Source: Eubacterium sp.
GTDB lineage: Bacteria; Bacillota; Clostridia; Lachnospirales; Lachnospiraceae
DNA: 64,000 bases
NCBI GenBank assembly: GCA_017965495.1
Contig: JAGCPW010000025.1
Location: 1 to 64,000, forward strand
Reading direction: 5' to 3'
Shown: piece after piece, positions 35,301 through 45,000 of the stretch
Layout of the letters: the number at the start of each line of letters is the position of its first letter
Position numbering within the stretch: position 1 is the stretch's first letter
Made by a program: the position numbers and the translations under genes
The notes under the pieces: model-generated
Databases searched by the model: none
What the model was told of the DNA's origin: nothing
Seen by the model: the letters and a program-made list of their open reading frames with translations, nothing else

Positions 35301-35831
35301 ATTTCAATTGACTTTAACGAGCCAGAGGAAGGCGAAGATCCAAAGGTTAAAGACAAGAGCAAAGTGACAGTGGGCGGAATCATAAATACTTTGACGAAGA
35401 AGTTCACTAAGAAGGGCCAACAGATGGCGTTTATCACTTTGGAAGATTTGGTGGGAACTGTGGAAGTGATTGTCTTCCCAAGACAGTACGAGCAGTACAG
35501 AACTCTTATGGAAGAGGGCCAGATTATCTTTGTATCGGGCGAAGCTCAGATAGAAGAAAACAATGACGGAAAGATTATTGCTAATAACATTTCCGCATTT
35601 GGCGATATGCCTTCAAAAGTTTGGGTTTCATTCAAGAACAGAGATGAATACTTTGACCAAGAAAAAGAATTTGAAAACTTGCTATGGGAGAATCACGGAA
35701 ATGATACGGTGATGGTTTACTTGGCAGAAGATAAGCAAATAAAACAGATGGATGCAAAGTTTAATGTGAATGCCTCATCTGAATTCATAGCAAAACTAAA
35801 AGAAAAATATGGCGAGGAGAATGTGAAATGA
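32355..35831 (+). CDS. dnaE: DNA polymerase III alpha subunit
   Basis: A 1158-residue DnaE-type replicative polymerase. The PHP domain (HLHVHTEYSLLDG, residues 5-17) is followed by the polymerase core with catalytic aspartates in MPDIDIDF (near 406) and GPGRGSAAGS (near 370), a tandem HhH region, and a C-terminal OB domain (KVTVGGIINTL onward). In clostridia DnaE usually works beside PolC. No proofreading exonuclease domain is inserted. The stop overlaps the next gene's start in an ATGA, so translation is coupled to an rRNA methyltransferase. Confidence 0.96.
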   Translation: MDFTHLHVHTEYSLLDGSSKIKEITKQAKELGMNSLAITDHGVMYGAIDFYRAAKDAGIKPIIGCEVYVAPGSRFEKEAGESEDRYYHLILLAENNKGYENLCKIVSKGFVDGFYYKPRVDYEVLEEFHEGIICLSACLAGEVQRNLAREDYEAGKEAALKYLKIFGEGNYFLEMQDHGIPEQQTVNQQLLRLSKDINVDLVCTNDVHYTYKDDVEAHDILLCIQTGKRKSDEDRMRYEGGQYYLKSPEEMAELFKYAPQALENTQKIADRCNVDFEFGVTKLPNFDVPEGYTPWTYLKELCEKGLEKRYPVMRGEEDPNCSATKEELQERLNFELNTIKDMGYIEYFLIVWDFIDYAKRNGIPVGPGRGSAAGSIVSYCLEITDIEPVRYNLLFERFLNPERVSMPDIDIDFCIERRQEVIDYVAEKYGKDHVAQIVTFGTLKAKGVVRDVGRVLDMPYARCDQIAKMIPNELNITLAEALATSNELKTEYDSDPEVKYLIDMSMRLEGLPRHASMHAAGVVICAKPVDEYVPLSLASDGSITTQYIMTTLEELGLLKMDFLGLRNLTVIQNTIDLIKENKGDVVNLKEIDYDDKKVLGYIGTGNTEGIFQLESAGMKSFMKELKPQSLEDVIAGISLYRPGPMDFIPKYEEGKNNPGAVTYDCPELEPILKPTYGCIVYQEQVMQIVRDLAGYTLGRSDLLRRAMSKKKQDVMDKERQNFVYGNEDEGVKGCVNNGIDEAIANKIYDEMTDFAKYAFNKSHAAAYAVVAYQTAYLKYYYPTEFMAAMLSSVMDNSSKVAEYIYSCRSMGIEILPPDINEGFSDFSAAGDSIRYGLTAIKSVGRPIISAIIEEREKNGKFNDIDEFISRTMQHGVNKRAIENFIKCGAFDSFGATRKQMMMVYNDICDSISQENKTAMEGQVSFFDIADEETKDAYKVKLPNCGEFDKEQLLEFEKEILGIYVSGHPLDELEDKWKSHITNISIDFNEPEEGEDPKVKDKSKVTVGGIINTLTKKFTKKGQQMAFITLEDLVGTVEVIVFPRQYEQYRTLMEEGQIIFVSGEAQIEENNDGKIIANNISAFGDMPSKVWVSFKNRDEYFDQEKEFENLLWENHGNDTVMVYLAEDKQIKQMDAKFNVNASSEFIAKLKEKYGEENVK

Positions 35832-36634
35832 TAATCACATCTACTAGCAATGAGCAAATCAAAAAAATAGTGAAATTACGCGAGAAGTCCAAAGAGCGAA
35901 AATCTGTGGGCTTGTTTGTGGTAGAAGGAATCAGAATTTTCAAAGAGATTCCAGCGTTCGATATTGATTCTGTTTATGTGTCAGAAAGTTTTGTAAACAA
36001 TTACATCAATGTTGATAAGGAAAGCACAACAGATAACAGATATGACAATATTCCAGATTTGTTTAGCAGAGTGGATTACACAGTAGTGGCTGACAATGTG
36101 TTTAAGAAATTGTCTGACACTGTAAATCCTCAAGGAGTGTTAGCCGTTGTTAGAATGCAAGACTACACTTTAGAAGAACTATTGAACGAGCGCGACAAAG
36201 AAAATAGCTGCATCGTAGTTTTAGATAAAATCCAAGATCCAGGAAACCTTGGAACTATTATTAGAACTGGAGAGGGAGCAGGTATCACAGGAGTGGTTAT
36301 GAGCGCTGATACAGTGGACCTTTATAATCCAAAAGTTATTCGCTCAACTATGGGCTCAATCTTTAGAGTTCCATGTGTGATAGTAGATGACTTAGGTGCA
36401 GCAGTTAACGAGATTAAGGCTAGTGGAGTTTCAACATACGCAGCACATCTAGACGGAGAAGATATAGCAAGTGTGGAACTTGAAAATGATAGAGCATTCC
36501 TTATTGGAAATGAAGCAAATGGACTCAGTGATGAGATTGCAAATTTAGCAGATAAAAAAATAAAGATTCCAATGGAAGGTGAAGTGGAATCTTTAAATGC
36601 AGCTGTAGCCACAGCAATTTTAATATATAGATAA
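35828..36634 (+). CDS. TrmH/SpoU-family RNA 2'-O-methyltransferase
   Basis: A 268-residue SPOUT methyltransferase with an N-terminal substrate-binding domain (residues 1-110) and the trefoil-knot motifs DPGNLGTIIRT, VRSTMGSIFRVP and LIGNEANGLSDEI in order. Such enzymes methylate a ribose in 23S rRNA or tRNA using SAM; the general shape fits the RlmB/TsnR-like group, but the target base cannot be read. It overlaps dnaE by 4 bases. Confidence 0.88.
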   Translation: MIITSTSNEQIKKIVKLREKSKERKSVGLFVVEGIRIFKEIPAFDIDSVYVSESFVNNYINVDKESTTDNRYDNIPDLFSRVDYTVVADNVFKKLSDTVNPQGVLAVVRMQDYTLEELLNERDKENSCIVVLDKIQDPGNLGTIIRTGEGAGITGVVMSADTVDLYNPKVIRSTMGSIFRVPCVIVDDLGAAVNEIKASGVSTYAAHLDGEDIASVELENDRAFLIGNEANGLSDEIANLADKKIKIPMEGEVESLNAAVATAILIYR

Positions 36635-36637
36635 GTA

Positions 36638-36674
36638 ATCACATATTGTATGTGATAATAATATATGTTATAAT
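36638..36674 (+). promoter_or_regulatory. Promoter with a palindrome over the -35 box
   Basis: TTGTAT (36646-36651), 17 bases with TGT at the end, then TATAAT (36669-36674). An 8-bp palindrome, ATCACATA (36638-36645) and TATGTGAT (36649-36656), overlaps the -35 box and could be an operator for an unidentified dimeric regulator. Start of transcription is expected near 36681. Confidence 0.6.
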
Positions 36675-36679
36675 GAATC

Positions 36680-36801
36680 GGAACAGAACAGATCTAAAGG
36701 TGAACAACAACTAGGAGGTTAATACATTACGACTTGACCTTCTATAAAGAGTTCCCTGCGAGTTTAACGACTTGTATGTGCCGGTGCAAAAGCGCCGGCA
36801 C
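36680..36801 (+). promoter_or_regulatory. Structured 5' leader of unknown class upstream of the GH18 lipoprotein
   Basis: Outer stem GGAAC (36680-36684)/GTTCC (36751-36755) encloses the 8-bp hairpin TAGGAGGT (36712-36719)/ACCTTCTA (36737-36744). A second, strong hairpin follows: GTGCCGGTGC (36778-36787)/GCGCCGGCAC (36792-36801) with an AAAA loop and only three T after it. ACGACTTG occurs twice, 38 bases apart (36729, 36767). The AGGAGG inside the first hairpin is not used as a ribosome-binding site. I could not match it to a riboswitch class I know. Confidence 0.5.
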
Positions 36802-36823
36802 TTTAAAAATACGGAGGATAAAT

Positions 36824-38596
36824 ATGAAGACTTATTTAAAGAGAACAATAGTAATGGTACTTGCGCTAGCTATGGTCTTTGGCGTAGCCGGATGTGATCT
36901 TTTCAAGAAAACAAACAAAGGTCACACGGATCTTTTCTGGTACATGAATTTGACTGAGGAGAAAGAAAACGGCAAAGAAGTTCATTTTACTTCAGACATG
37001 GGAGATGTGGCAGCAGTGGCATTGGAAGATGACTATGCAGAAGAATACGGCATAGTGAAAGATGGTGACTGCTTTGTAAATATCGACAGCATCAAGAGTG
37101 GAGTGGACGATAGGTTCCACTATGACAAAAACGAAGGTCTTGTAATGTTTACAAACGCTACTGAGGTTATAACTTCTGACGTTGGCAAGAGCGAACTTAA
37201 AAATGGAGAGTCTAAAGACTATCAGATTTCATTTGTGGAGAATGGCAAGTGCTATGTAAATATGGAATTTGTGACAGACTGCATAAGCGCTGATTATAAA
37301 CTTTTTGAAGGAACAAAGAAGTGCCCAGCTATCATTAGCCTAAATTATAAAACAGGAAAAGTGAAAGAGGGCGCTTTGGATGATGATATTGAGATGAGAA
37401 CAAATGGTGATTACCAAAACCTCATCGTCAAAGAACTAAAAGAAGGCACTAAATTTAAGATTATTAAAGAAGGTGAAAACTGGGACAAAGTAAAAGCTGT
37501 GGGCGGACTTATTGGATATGTTCCTACTAAGTATGTGGATGACGTTAAAACAGTAGAGTCTGTTTATAAAAGTGATGAAGACACATATAATCACCAGCTA
37601 ATTAAAGACGGAGTAAATTTGGTTTGGGATGCTGTTTATAATCAATCAGCCAATGCCAACCTTAAATACGATATCAAAAACGTTAAGGGAGCGAATGTTA
37701 TTTCTCCTACATGGTTTGAGATGGAAAATAAAAATGGCGGACTTGTTTCTAGAGCGAGCGATGACTACGTCAAAACAGCTCACAAAAAGGGAATGGAAGT
37801 ATGGGCATTGCTTGACGATTTTAAGAGCAAGAAGATTAGCCATTATGTTCTAAGCCATACAAGCTCACGCAAGAGATTGATCTCAAGTTTGATGGACAGT
37901 ATCGATGGACTAGGAGTAGATGGAATAAATATCGACTTTGAGTTTGTGACAGAAGGTGTGGCAAAAGACTACTTGCAGTTCTTAAGAGAAATGTCTGTAG
38001 AGTGTAGAAAGAATAGAATTACTTTGTCGGTGGACAACTATGCGGCTATGGGACATACAGCATACTATGATTGGAAACAGCAGTACAAGATTGCTGACTA
38101 TGTTATATTTATGAATTACGACGAGCACAACGCAGGCGATGATGAGGCAGGATCTGTATCTTCATTAGAATTTATGGAGAATGCTATCAGTAATTCAATT
38201 GAACAGATTGGTGAATCTAATAGAGTAGTAAACGGAATGCCATTCTTTACAAGACTTTGGGAAATGACACCAGAAGGCAAAGGCACTAACAAAGGAACAT
38301 TTGTGGAAGATGCAGTGAATGGAAATTATTATTTGAATTCACAGGCGCTCACAATGAACAAAGCTGAACGTGCATGGAAAGATGCGAAAGCAAAACCTAC
38401 ATTTGATAAAACAACAGGACAAAACTACGCAACGTGGGATAAAGGTAATACTACTTACGAGATTTGGCTAGAGGATGCCACATCCATAAAGTCTAGACTT
38501 AAATTAACTAAGAAATATAAACTAGGTGGAAATGCTTACTGGGCTCTTGGTCAAGAGAAGGATAGCATTTGGGATGTAATTGAGAATAACGAATAG
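36824..38596 (+). CDS. GH18-family glycoside hydrolase lipoprotein
   Basis: A 590-residue exported lipoprotein. The signal peptide ends in the lipobox VAGC, so the protein should be anchored outside the membrane. Residues about 30-190 resemble the two-part copper-amine-oxidase-like/SH3 region (an SH3-like stretch with GTKFKIIKEGENWDKVK), and residues about 250-570 are a GH18 barrel with the catalytic D-x-x-D-x-E reached at Asp366 to Glu373 (DGINIDFE). Related YaaH/CwlE-type proteins cut GlcNAc linkages in cell wall. CGGAGG at 36812-36817 fixes the start at 36824; the open frame to 36734 runs through the leader hairpins. Confidence 0.85.
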   Translation: MKTYLKRTIVMVLALAMVFGVAGCDLFKKTNKGHTDLFWYMNLTEEKENGKEVHFTSDMGDVAAVALEDDYAEEYGIVKDGDCFVNIDSIKSGVDDRFHYDKNEGLVMFTNATEVITSDVGKSELKNGESKDYQISFVENGKCYVNMEFVTDCISADYKLFEGTKKCPAIISLNYKTGKVKEGALDDDIEMRTNGDYQNLIVKELKEGTKFKIIKEGENWDKVKAVGGLIGYVPTKYVDDVKTVESVYKSDEDTYNHQLIKDGVNLVWDAVYNQSANANLKYDIKNVKGANVISPTWFEMENKNGGLVSRASDDYVKTAHKKGMEVWALLDDFKSKKISHYVLSHTSSRKRLISSLMDSIDGLGVDGINIDFEFVTEGVAKDYLQFLREMSVECRKNRITLSVDNYAAMGHTAYYDWKQQYKIADYVIFMNYDEHNAGDDEAGSVSSLEFMENAISNSIEQIGESNRVVNGMPFFTRLWEMTPEGKGTNKGTFVEDAVNGNYYLNSQALTMNKAERAWKDAKAKPTFDKTTGQNYATWDKGNTTYEIWLEDATSIKSRLKLTKKYKLGGNAYWALGQEKDSIWDVIENNE

Positions 38597-39049
38597 ATGA
38601 AAGAACAGTATATGAAAGAGGCTTTGAAAGAAGCCGAAAAAGCAAAAAGAATAAACGAAGTTCCGATTGGATGCGTAATAGTTAAAGACGATAAGATCAT
38701 TGGACATGGATACAACCGTAGAATGAAAGACAAGAACACTTTGTCGCACGCGGAACTAAATGCAATAAAGAAAGCTAGCAAGAAACTTAAAGACTGGCGT
38801 TTGGATGATTGCGAGATGTATGTGACTACTGAGCCGTGTCAGATGTGTTCAGGTGCTATTGTGCAAGCAAGAATCAAGAAAGTACATATTGGTTGCATGA
38901 ATCCTAAAGCTGGATGTGCTGGTTCAATTATGAATTTACTTCAAGTAGAGGAATTCAATCACCAAGTCGAGATAGAAAGTGGCGTGCTAGAAGAAGAGTG
39001 CAGCAATCTTTTAAAAGATTACTTTAAGGAATTGCGCAATAATAAATAA
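38597..39049 (+). CDS. tadA: tRNA-specific adenosine deaminase
   Basis: A 150-residue zinc deaminase that converts A34 to inosine in tRNA-Arg(ACG). Zinc and catalytic residues are HAE near residue 53 and PCxxC near 83-86. The start codon follows the previous stop directly, with no good Shine-Dalgarno, so translation may be coupled to the GH18 gene. The order tadA-SRP RNA-dnaX is common in Firmicutes. The end of the gene carries the promoter of the SRP RNA. Confidence 0.94.
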   Translation: MKEQYMKEALKEAEKAKRINEVPIGCVIVKDDKIIGHGYNRRMKDKNTLSHAELNAIKKASKKLKDWRLDDCEMYVTTEPCQMCSGAIVQARIKKVHIGCMNPKAGCAGSIMNLLQVEEFNHQVEIESGVLEEECSNLLKDYFKELRNNK

Positions 39050-39054
39050 TCGTA

Positions 39055-39060
39055 TATAAT
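39055..39060 (+). promoter_or_regulatory. -10 box of the SRP RNA gene
   Basis: A perfect TATAAT starts 6 bases after tadA and 6 bases before the first paired base of the SRP RNA. A weak TTGCGC lies 17 bases upstream within tadA. Confidence 0.65.
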
Positions 39061-39066
39061 GATTTA

Positions 39067-39330
39067 GTCGCGCAGCCGGGGAAGTAGCGGAGCCCTATAC
39101 CTGAAGCCCGCTTTAGCAGGGGTGATGATTTGCCTCGGGTTTGGATGGTAAGGCTGCCCTTTATAAGCGATGTTGACGTTTGGGTCTTATGCATTGGGAC
39201 TCTATGAACCGTGTCAGGTCAGGAATGAAGCAGCACTAAGTAGATACTTCCAAGTGACATGAGGGTGCCTAGACCGAGTTGGCTGTAGAGGTAACGCTTA
39301 TGATCTTTTCACAAAGCAAGTCGCGCGATA
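39067..39330 (+). ncRNA. ffs: Signal recognition particle RNA (large bacterial type)
   Basis: About 264 nt. The 5' TCGCGC (39068-39073) pairs with GCGCGA at the 3' end (39323-39328). The universally conserved helix-8 region that binds Ffh is at about 39210-39240 (GTGTCAGGTCAGGAATGAAGC, then AGCACT). The 5' part contains Alu-domain-like hairpins, as in Bacillus and clostridial scRNA. Its position between tadA and dnaX is typical. It accounts for most of the 466-base gene-free stretch here; the rest is its terminator and the dnaX promoter. Confidence 0.95.
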
Positions 39331-39331
39331 T

Positions 39332-39366
39332 TAAAAAGTAGGATGAGTAATCATTCTACTTTTTTA
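39332..39366 (+). terminator. Terminator of the SRP RNA gene
   Basis: AAAAAGTAG at 39333-39341 pairs with CTACTTTTT near the 3' end (39356-39364), with the inner pairs ATGA/TCAT, and T residues follow. Confidence 0.85.
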
Positions 39367-39433
39367 GTGCAAAAATGGCTGATTTTCCTCAAAAAAGCCC
39401 ATTTTGTATCTTGTATGAGATAGCGAAATATTA

Positions 39434-39439
39434 TATAAT
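39434..39439 (+). promoter_or_regulatory. -10 box upstream of dnaX
   Basis: TATAAT within TTATATAATATTT, about 76 bases before dnaX. No clear -35 box. Confidence 0.45.
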
Positions 39440-39515
39440 ATTTCCAAAGGTGTGTGCGCAGGTAAAAATTGCTATAACACCGATAAATTAAGGGATTTTC
39501 AAGGAAAGGGACGTC

Positions 39516-41126
39516 ATGTCTTATCAAGCTTTATATAGAAAATTTAGACCTAATACTTTTGACGAAGTCAAAGGACAGGATCACATAGTTACTACTCTCA
39601 AAAATCAGATTAATTCTGATAGAATAGGACACGCTTACCTTTTCTGTGGAACCAGAGGAACGGGTAAAACTAGTGTCGCTAAGATTTTTGCCAGAGCCGT
39701 AAACTGTGAAAATCCAGTGGACGGAAGTCCTTGTGGCAAGTGCGAGACATGCCAAACTTCAGAGGGCGGAAGCGCCCCTAACATTATCGAGATGGATGCC
39801 GCTTCTAACAACGGTGTGGATGATGTTAGACAGATTATAGAAGAGATTCAGTACTCACCTACAGTGGGTAAATTTACAGTATACATTATTGACGAGGTAC
39901 ATATGTTGTCTGGTCCAGCGTTTAATGCACTTTTGAAAACGCTAGAGGAACCACCAGCATATGTTATTTTTATACTTGCAACTACGGAACCTCACAAGAT
40001 TCCAGTTACCATTTTGTCTAGATGTCAAAGATATGATTTCAAACGTATCTCAATTGATACTATCGTAGATAGACTAAAAGAGTTAATGGACAAAGAAGAA
40101 ATAAACGTGGATGAAAAGGCACTTCGCTACATAGCAAAAGTGGCTGACGGTTCTATGCGTGATGCGCTAAGTTTGCTTGATCAGTGTATAGCGTTTTACA
40201 CAGACCAAGAACTTACATACGAAAAAGTGCTAGAAGTTCTAGGCGCTGTAGATCAAGAAGTGTTTAGTCGTTTGACTAGATGTATTATCCAGGGCGATGT
40301 AGCAAGCAGTATGAAGATTTTGGATGAGGTTATTATTAAGGGCCGTGAGTTGGGTCAATTTGTAAATGACTTCATTTGGTATTTGAGAAATCTAATGCTT
40401 GTTAAGGGTTCAGAAGATGCTATGGAAGTGATAGATGCTCCTATGGAGAGAATTGAAGCGCTTAAGCAAGAAGCAGAGATGGTAGATAATGAATCTGTTA
40501 TGAGATATATCAGAGTTCTATCAGAGACAGCTGCACAGATTAAATACTCAGATCAAAAAAGAGTGCTACTTGAGATTGCGCTTATCAAACTTAACACTCC
40601 AGCTATGGAGAATGATTACGAATCAATAGTAAATAGAATTTCAGTTTTGGAAAACAAAATTGAAAGTGGAAATATAAAAGTGGAAGCTCCAGTTAGAAGA
40701 GCAAATGCTGAAGTTGTTACTAATGGTAATCCTTTGCCGGAGGAAGATACACCCACAGAAGAGGTGAAGGAAGAGCCGGAAGAAGAGCCAGTAGAAAAGG
40801 CAGTGCCTGAAGACGTTCAGTATGTGGCTGACAACTGGAACATGATTCTAAATAAGATGAGCCCTATAGAGAAGGTGAATTTCAAAAAGACATCTCTAGC
40901 AGTTAAGGGCGATGATACACTTCTCATTGTCTTTGGTCCAGAGGAGATTATGTTTGAAAAGTTTAATACTATCGAAATGATAGATAAGATAAACACTATT
41001 ATTAAAGAACAAGTGAAGAAAGACGTTCAGGTTGAAATGACACAGATGAAACCGAACGGTAATGACAATTATTTTCAGATGATTACATCTAAGATTAATC
41101 TAGATGTGGAGGAGGAAGATTTTTAA
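39516..41126 (+). CDS. dnaX: DNA polymerase III subunits gamma/tau
   Basis: A 536-residue clamp-loader ATPase. The AAA+ module has Walker [10 protein letters not shown] near residue 45, a zinc-binding cysteine group ([11 protein letters not shown]; about 63-80), Walker B IIDEVHML and sensor ATTEP. Domain III follows, then an acidic E/P-rich linker (about 395-430) and a C-terminal domain that contacts the polymerase. The stop shares one base with the next start (TAATG). Confidence 0.95.
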   Translation: MSYQALYRKFRPNTFDEVKGQDHIVTTLKNQINSDRIGHAYLFCGTRGTGKTSVAKIFARAVNCENPVDGSPCGKCETCQTSEGGSAPNIIEMDAASNNGVDDVRQIIEEIQYSPTVGKFTVYIIDEVHMLSGPAFNALLKTLEEPPAYVIFILATTEPHKIPVTILSRCQRYDFKRISIDTIVDRLKELMDKEEINVDEKALRYIAKVADGSMRDALSLLDQCIAFYTDQELTYEKVLEVLGAVDQEVFSRLTRCIIQGDVASSMKILDEVIIKGRELGQFVNDFIWYLRNLMLVKGSEDAMEVIDAPMERIEALKQEAEMVDNESVMRYIRVLSETAAQIKYSDQKRVLLEIALIKLNTPAMENDYESIVNRISVLENKIESGNIKVEAPVRRANAEVVTNGNPLPEEDTPTEEVKEEPEEEPVEKAVPEDVQYVADNWNMILNKMSPIEKVNFKKTSLAVKGDDTLLIVFGPEEIMFEKFNTIEMIDKINTIIKEQVKKDVQVEMTQMKPNGNDNYFQMITSKINLDVEEEDF

Positions 41127-41464
41127 TGGCTAAAAAAGGTGGATTTCCAGGCGGTATGCCTGCTAACATGGGAAACTTAATGAAGCAAGCACAGAAGATG
41201 CAGCAACAAATGGCTGAGGCTCAAGAAGAACTAGAGTCTAGCGAGTTTACAGCGTCAGCTGGCGGCGGAGTAGTAGAAGTGACCGTGGGCGGAAACAAAG
41301 AAATTAAAAATATTAAGATAGATCCTGATGTGGTAGATCCAGAAGATGTGGAGACATTGGAGGATTTGATAACAGCAGCAGTTAACGAGGCTATCAGAAA
41401 AATGGAAGAGCAGACCCAGGAAGAGATGTCAAAGATTACTGGTGGAATGGGCGGCTTATTCTAA
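41126..41464 (+). CDS. ebfC: YbaB/EbfC-family nucleoid-associated protein
   Basis: A 112-residue DNA-binding protein of the YbaB family: Met/Gln-rich helical N-terminus, central beta hairpin with [14 protein letters not shown], and a C-terminal helix. It overlaps dnaX by one base and precedes recR by 9, the standard dnaX-ebfC-recR recombination-repair operon. Confidence 0.94.
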   Translation: MAKKGGFPGGMPANMGNLMKQAQKMQQQMAEAQEELESSEFTASAGGGVVEVTVGGNKEIKNIKIDPDVVDPEDVETLEDLITAAVNEAIRKMEEQTQEEMSKITGGMGGLF

Positions 41465-41473
41465 GGAGTAAAA

Positions 41474-42070
41474 GTGGATTACTATAGTGGTTACATTACA
41501 AAGTTAATAGATGAATTATCAAGCCTTCCTGGAGTGGGTTCAAAAACTGCGGGCAGACTTGCTTTTCATATTTTAGATATGCCACAGGACGAAGTGGACG
41601 GTTTGGCGGACGCCATCAAAGAGGCAAAGAAAAACGTTAAGTTTTGTAAATGTTGTCAGACTTTGACGGACCAGGAGATTTGTCCAATTTGTAGCAGTGA
41701 AGATCGTGACCAGAAAACTATCATGGTAGTTGAGACTACTAAGGATATGGCAGCTTACGAGAGCGTGGGAGAATACAAGGGTGTTTACCATGTTTTGCAC
41801 GGCGCTATCAATCCTATGGCTGGCATCACTCAAAATGACATCCGCCTCAAAGAATTATTTGAGCGTTTGAAAGACGACGTGGATGAAGTGATTATTGCTA
41901 CTAACTCTAGCGTGGAAGGAGAGGCTACAGCTATGTACATAAGCAAGGTAGTTAAACCTCTCGGCATCAAAGTTTCAAGAATTGCTAGTGGAGTTCCAGT
42001 GGGTGGAGATTTAGAGTGTATTGACAATGTAACATTACTTCGTGCTTTGCAAGGACGTGTAACTATATAA
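41474..42070 (+). CDS. recR: Recombination mediator RecR
   Basis: A 198-residue protein that loads RecA with RecO/RecF during gap repair. The domain order is an N-terminal HhH (LPGVGSKTAGRLAF), a four-cysteine zinc finger (CKCC, CPIC; about 56-71), a Toprim domain (VVETTKDMAAYE) and a C-terminal Walker-B-like segment. It starts with GTG, with AAGGAG in front. Normal length. Confidence 0.95.
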   Translation: MDYYSGYITKLIDELSSLPGVGSKTAGRLAFHILDMPQDEVDGLADAIKEAKKNVKFCKCCQTLTDQEICPICSSEDRDQKTIMVVETTKDMAAYESVGEYKGVYHVLHGAINPMAGITQNDIRLKELFERLKDDVDEVIIATNSSVEGEATAMYISKVVKPLGIKVSRIASGVPVGGDLECIDNVTLLRALQGRVTI

Positions 42071-42088
42071 TCTTAAGAGGAATTGAAA

Positions 42089-45000
42089 ATGGGAAAAGTA
42101 GAACAAGACGGAAAAATTGAACAGTTTAAAGCTGCTATGAACAATAGGGATTATGATACGGCAGTGCAGATTGCAGACACTCTTGATATTAAGCATATCA
42201 GAGACAACAACCTACTAAGTTTAGTGGCCGATGCATATGAACTATCAAACGATTACGAATTAGCAAAGCAAGTTCTCCTTTACGCTTATGAAAATACAAA
42301 AGCTGGAAGACACTTAGCTTACAGACTATGTCTTGTTTCAATTAAAAATGGCGAGATAGACGAGGCTGAAGAATACTATGAAGACTTTGTCGAGATGGCG
42401 CCAAAGGACACCGGCCGTTATGTTCTAAAATACAAAATGGCAGAAGCTTTAAATAAACCAAAAGATGAGTTAATCAAAATTTTGGAAGAGTATGTAAATA
42501 TTGATATGGAAGAAAAGTGGGCTTACGAGCTTGCTAAGTTATATAAAGAAACTGGTGACACAGCAAAGTGTGTTGAACTATGTGATGAGATGGGCCTTTG
42601 GTTTTCTGAGGGACGTTACATTAAAAAGGCTATGGAACTTAAGAAATCCATCCAGCCACTTAACATCACTCAGCAACAGTTGTTGGACAAAGAAGATCCA
42701 GTGGAGGAGGAAGAAGTGGTTGAAAAGCCAAAGAGTGAACCTCATGTTTCAAAGAGTCCAATAGAATCAATTATGGAGAAACAGCCTGAGCGCACTCCAT
42801 ATGTAGACCCAGAAGAGCCAAAGAGTTTTGGCATTGATTTGAGTGAGGAAATGGAAGAGCCAGAAAGACCTTCTGAGCCAAAGCATTTTGGTATTGATTT
42901 GAAGGAAGAAGGATTTGGGGAGGAAAAACCAGTGAAACCAGGATTGGATAAACCACTTGGAGAATCAAGTTTCGAGAATGAAAGACAAAATGAATATAAG
43001 CCTTCATTCGATATTACTGAGATTAAAGTGGCGGACGAGCCAAAGATTCAGCCAGAAAATATTTTGACTGCTCAGCCTGTGGAGGATGGTCCAAAGCAGA
43101 TGAGTTTCTTTAACGATGATTCGCCATCTAACAATAAATTTGATGAGCCAAAAGAAACACCAAACTTTGAGAAACCAGATTTCCTAAAAGAGGAGAATAT
43201 GCCAGATATGTCTGAGACTCCAGCAGAGGAGCCTTTGCCAGGAGTGGATGATGTAGAAGATATGCTTAAGTCTCTACAGGAAAGAGGAATCTTGGGAGCA
43301 GATACTGTAAACAAAGCAGTAAATGCTATTAATAGTGATACTCATCAGATAGAGGAAGAACTAAAAGAAGAAGTAGATAGTATTATGAGCGAGCAGGAGG
43401 AAACTCCAGCGGAGATAGAGACTCCAGAAGAAATAGCGACTCCAGAAGAACCTGCAGTTTCAGTTGAGCCAGAAGCTCCAGAAGAGCCAGAAACCACTGC
43501 TGATTCTTATGAGAAACCTCAGAATAGATACACAAGAGAAGAGCCAGAAGAGATTGAACCTATAGTTCCAGAGATGGCTAATAACTTCTCTGATGATAAT
43601 GATGTGGCAGAGAAGATAATCCAAGGCAAAGATTTCACTCAGCCAGATATTCCAGAATTGGATGAAACTGAAGACAGCAAGTTCCACACTGTTCAGATTG
43701 GAAACAAGTGGGAAGCTGATGATGAGAGCGAAACTGACAGTAATCTTGTAGAGGATTCTGACAGAGCACCAGTGGAAGCTGGGGAGATGGATGATTTTGA
43801 GCCAGAAGTAAAAGAAAATGATGACGTAGCTGCCACTAAAGATATAGGAGATGTTATGCATAAGCCTACTGAGGTTATGCCTGACAGTGATGAACTAGAA
43901 AAAGAGAGCAAGAAACCAATCCAAGCAGCAAAAGTTTTGGATGAGGCAGTTCGCCCAACAAGCGAGCAGCCAAAAGATGTTCCAGTGTTTGATTTGTCTG
44001 GGGAGTACACTACTCAAGATAACAATGAACCTGAAGTTGAGCAAACTCCAGTGCCAGCAGCAGAGCAGACCCCAGAGCCGGCAGCAGAGCAGGCTCCAGA
44101 ACCAGCAGCAGAGCAAGCACCACCAGTAGAGGAAAGTAAACTTGAGCCAGAGCCAAAGATTGAAATGGCTCTAAAGGAGAGCAATGGTTCATCTGCAGAT
44201 ATAGATATGATTTCTGGAGATACTCCAGATAATAAACCAGAAGCACAAAAGGAAGAGCCAAAACAAGAGCCTTCAGAAGAAGTGAAAGCTGAACCAGAAG
44301 CTAAAGCTGAACCTGAAACTCAGGCAGAAGACTTGGGTGCTACAAAAGTGGTGGATGTTCCAGTTAAAAAAGAATTGAAGCATAAGATGCGCAAGGAAAA
44401 GAAGAAAGAACTAAATACTGAGCGCGTTAAGTTTGACGTGGAAGATAGTGATATGGCTGTATTTGGCAACTACCTAAATGTAGAAGGCCTAGAAGATGCA
44501 GTTAAGAAAGTTTGTAATGATCTTATCAAGAAGTTTACAGGACGAGAGAAAGACCTTAATGCTAATGTCATTGTGATGGGCGATGAGAAGACTGGCAAAA
44601 CCACAATGGCTATCGAGATCATTAAACTTATAAATAAGAAGAGTGAGAGAAGAAATAGAAAGATTGCTAAGATTAGCGCAAGCACTTTGAACAGAAAAGG
44701 TTTTGCTAGTGTCTTAGGCAAGATTAGAGGTTGTGATTTGATTATTGAGAATGCTCATGACATTCACACCACTACTATCCAAGAAATTGTGAAGTCTCTA
44801 TATCCAAACACCACAGATTCCATAATCATTTTGGAAGCAGAGACTGAACCTATGGAAGAACTTCTTTCATCTACACCTAGTCTAGGACAGGCGTTTGAAC
44901 AAGTTATCAGAATTAAACAGTATAATATTCGCGAGTGGGTAGCATACGGTAGTGAGTATGCAAAAACTCAAGGATACAAATTAGATGAAGTGGCTGAACT

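Noticed and set aside
36680..36801. Known riboswitch class in the GH18 leader (tested by eye: c-di-GMP-I/II, preQ1, guanidine, THF, glycine)
   Set aside because: None of the conserved cores I remember for these classes fits; it is left as an uncharacterised structured leader.
39366..39515. A small gene between the SRP RNA and dnaX
   Set aside because: No frame with a start and ribosome-binding site is present; only a -10 box is visible.
44045..44116. CRISPR-like or mobile repeat array
   Set aside because: The repeats are in frame within a coding region and encode a Pro/Ala/Glu linker.
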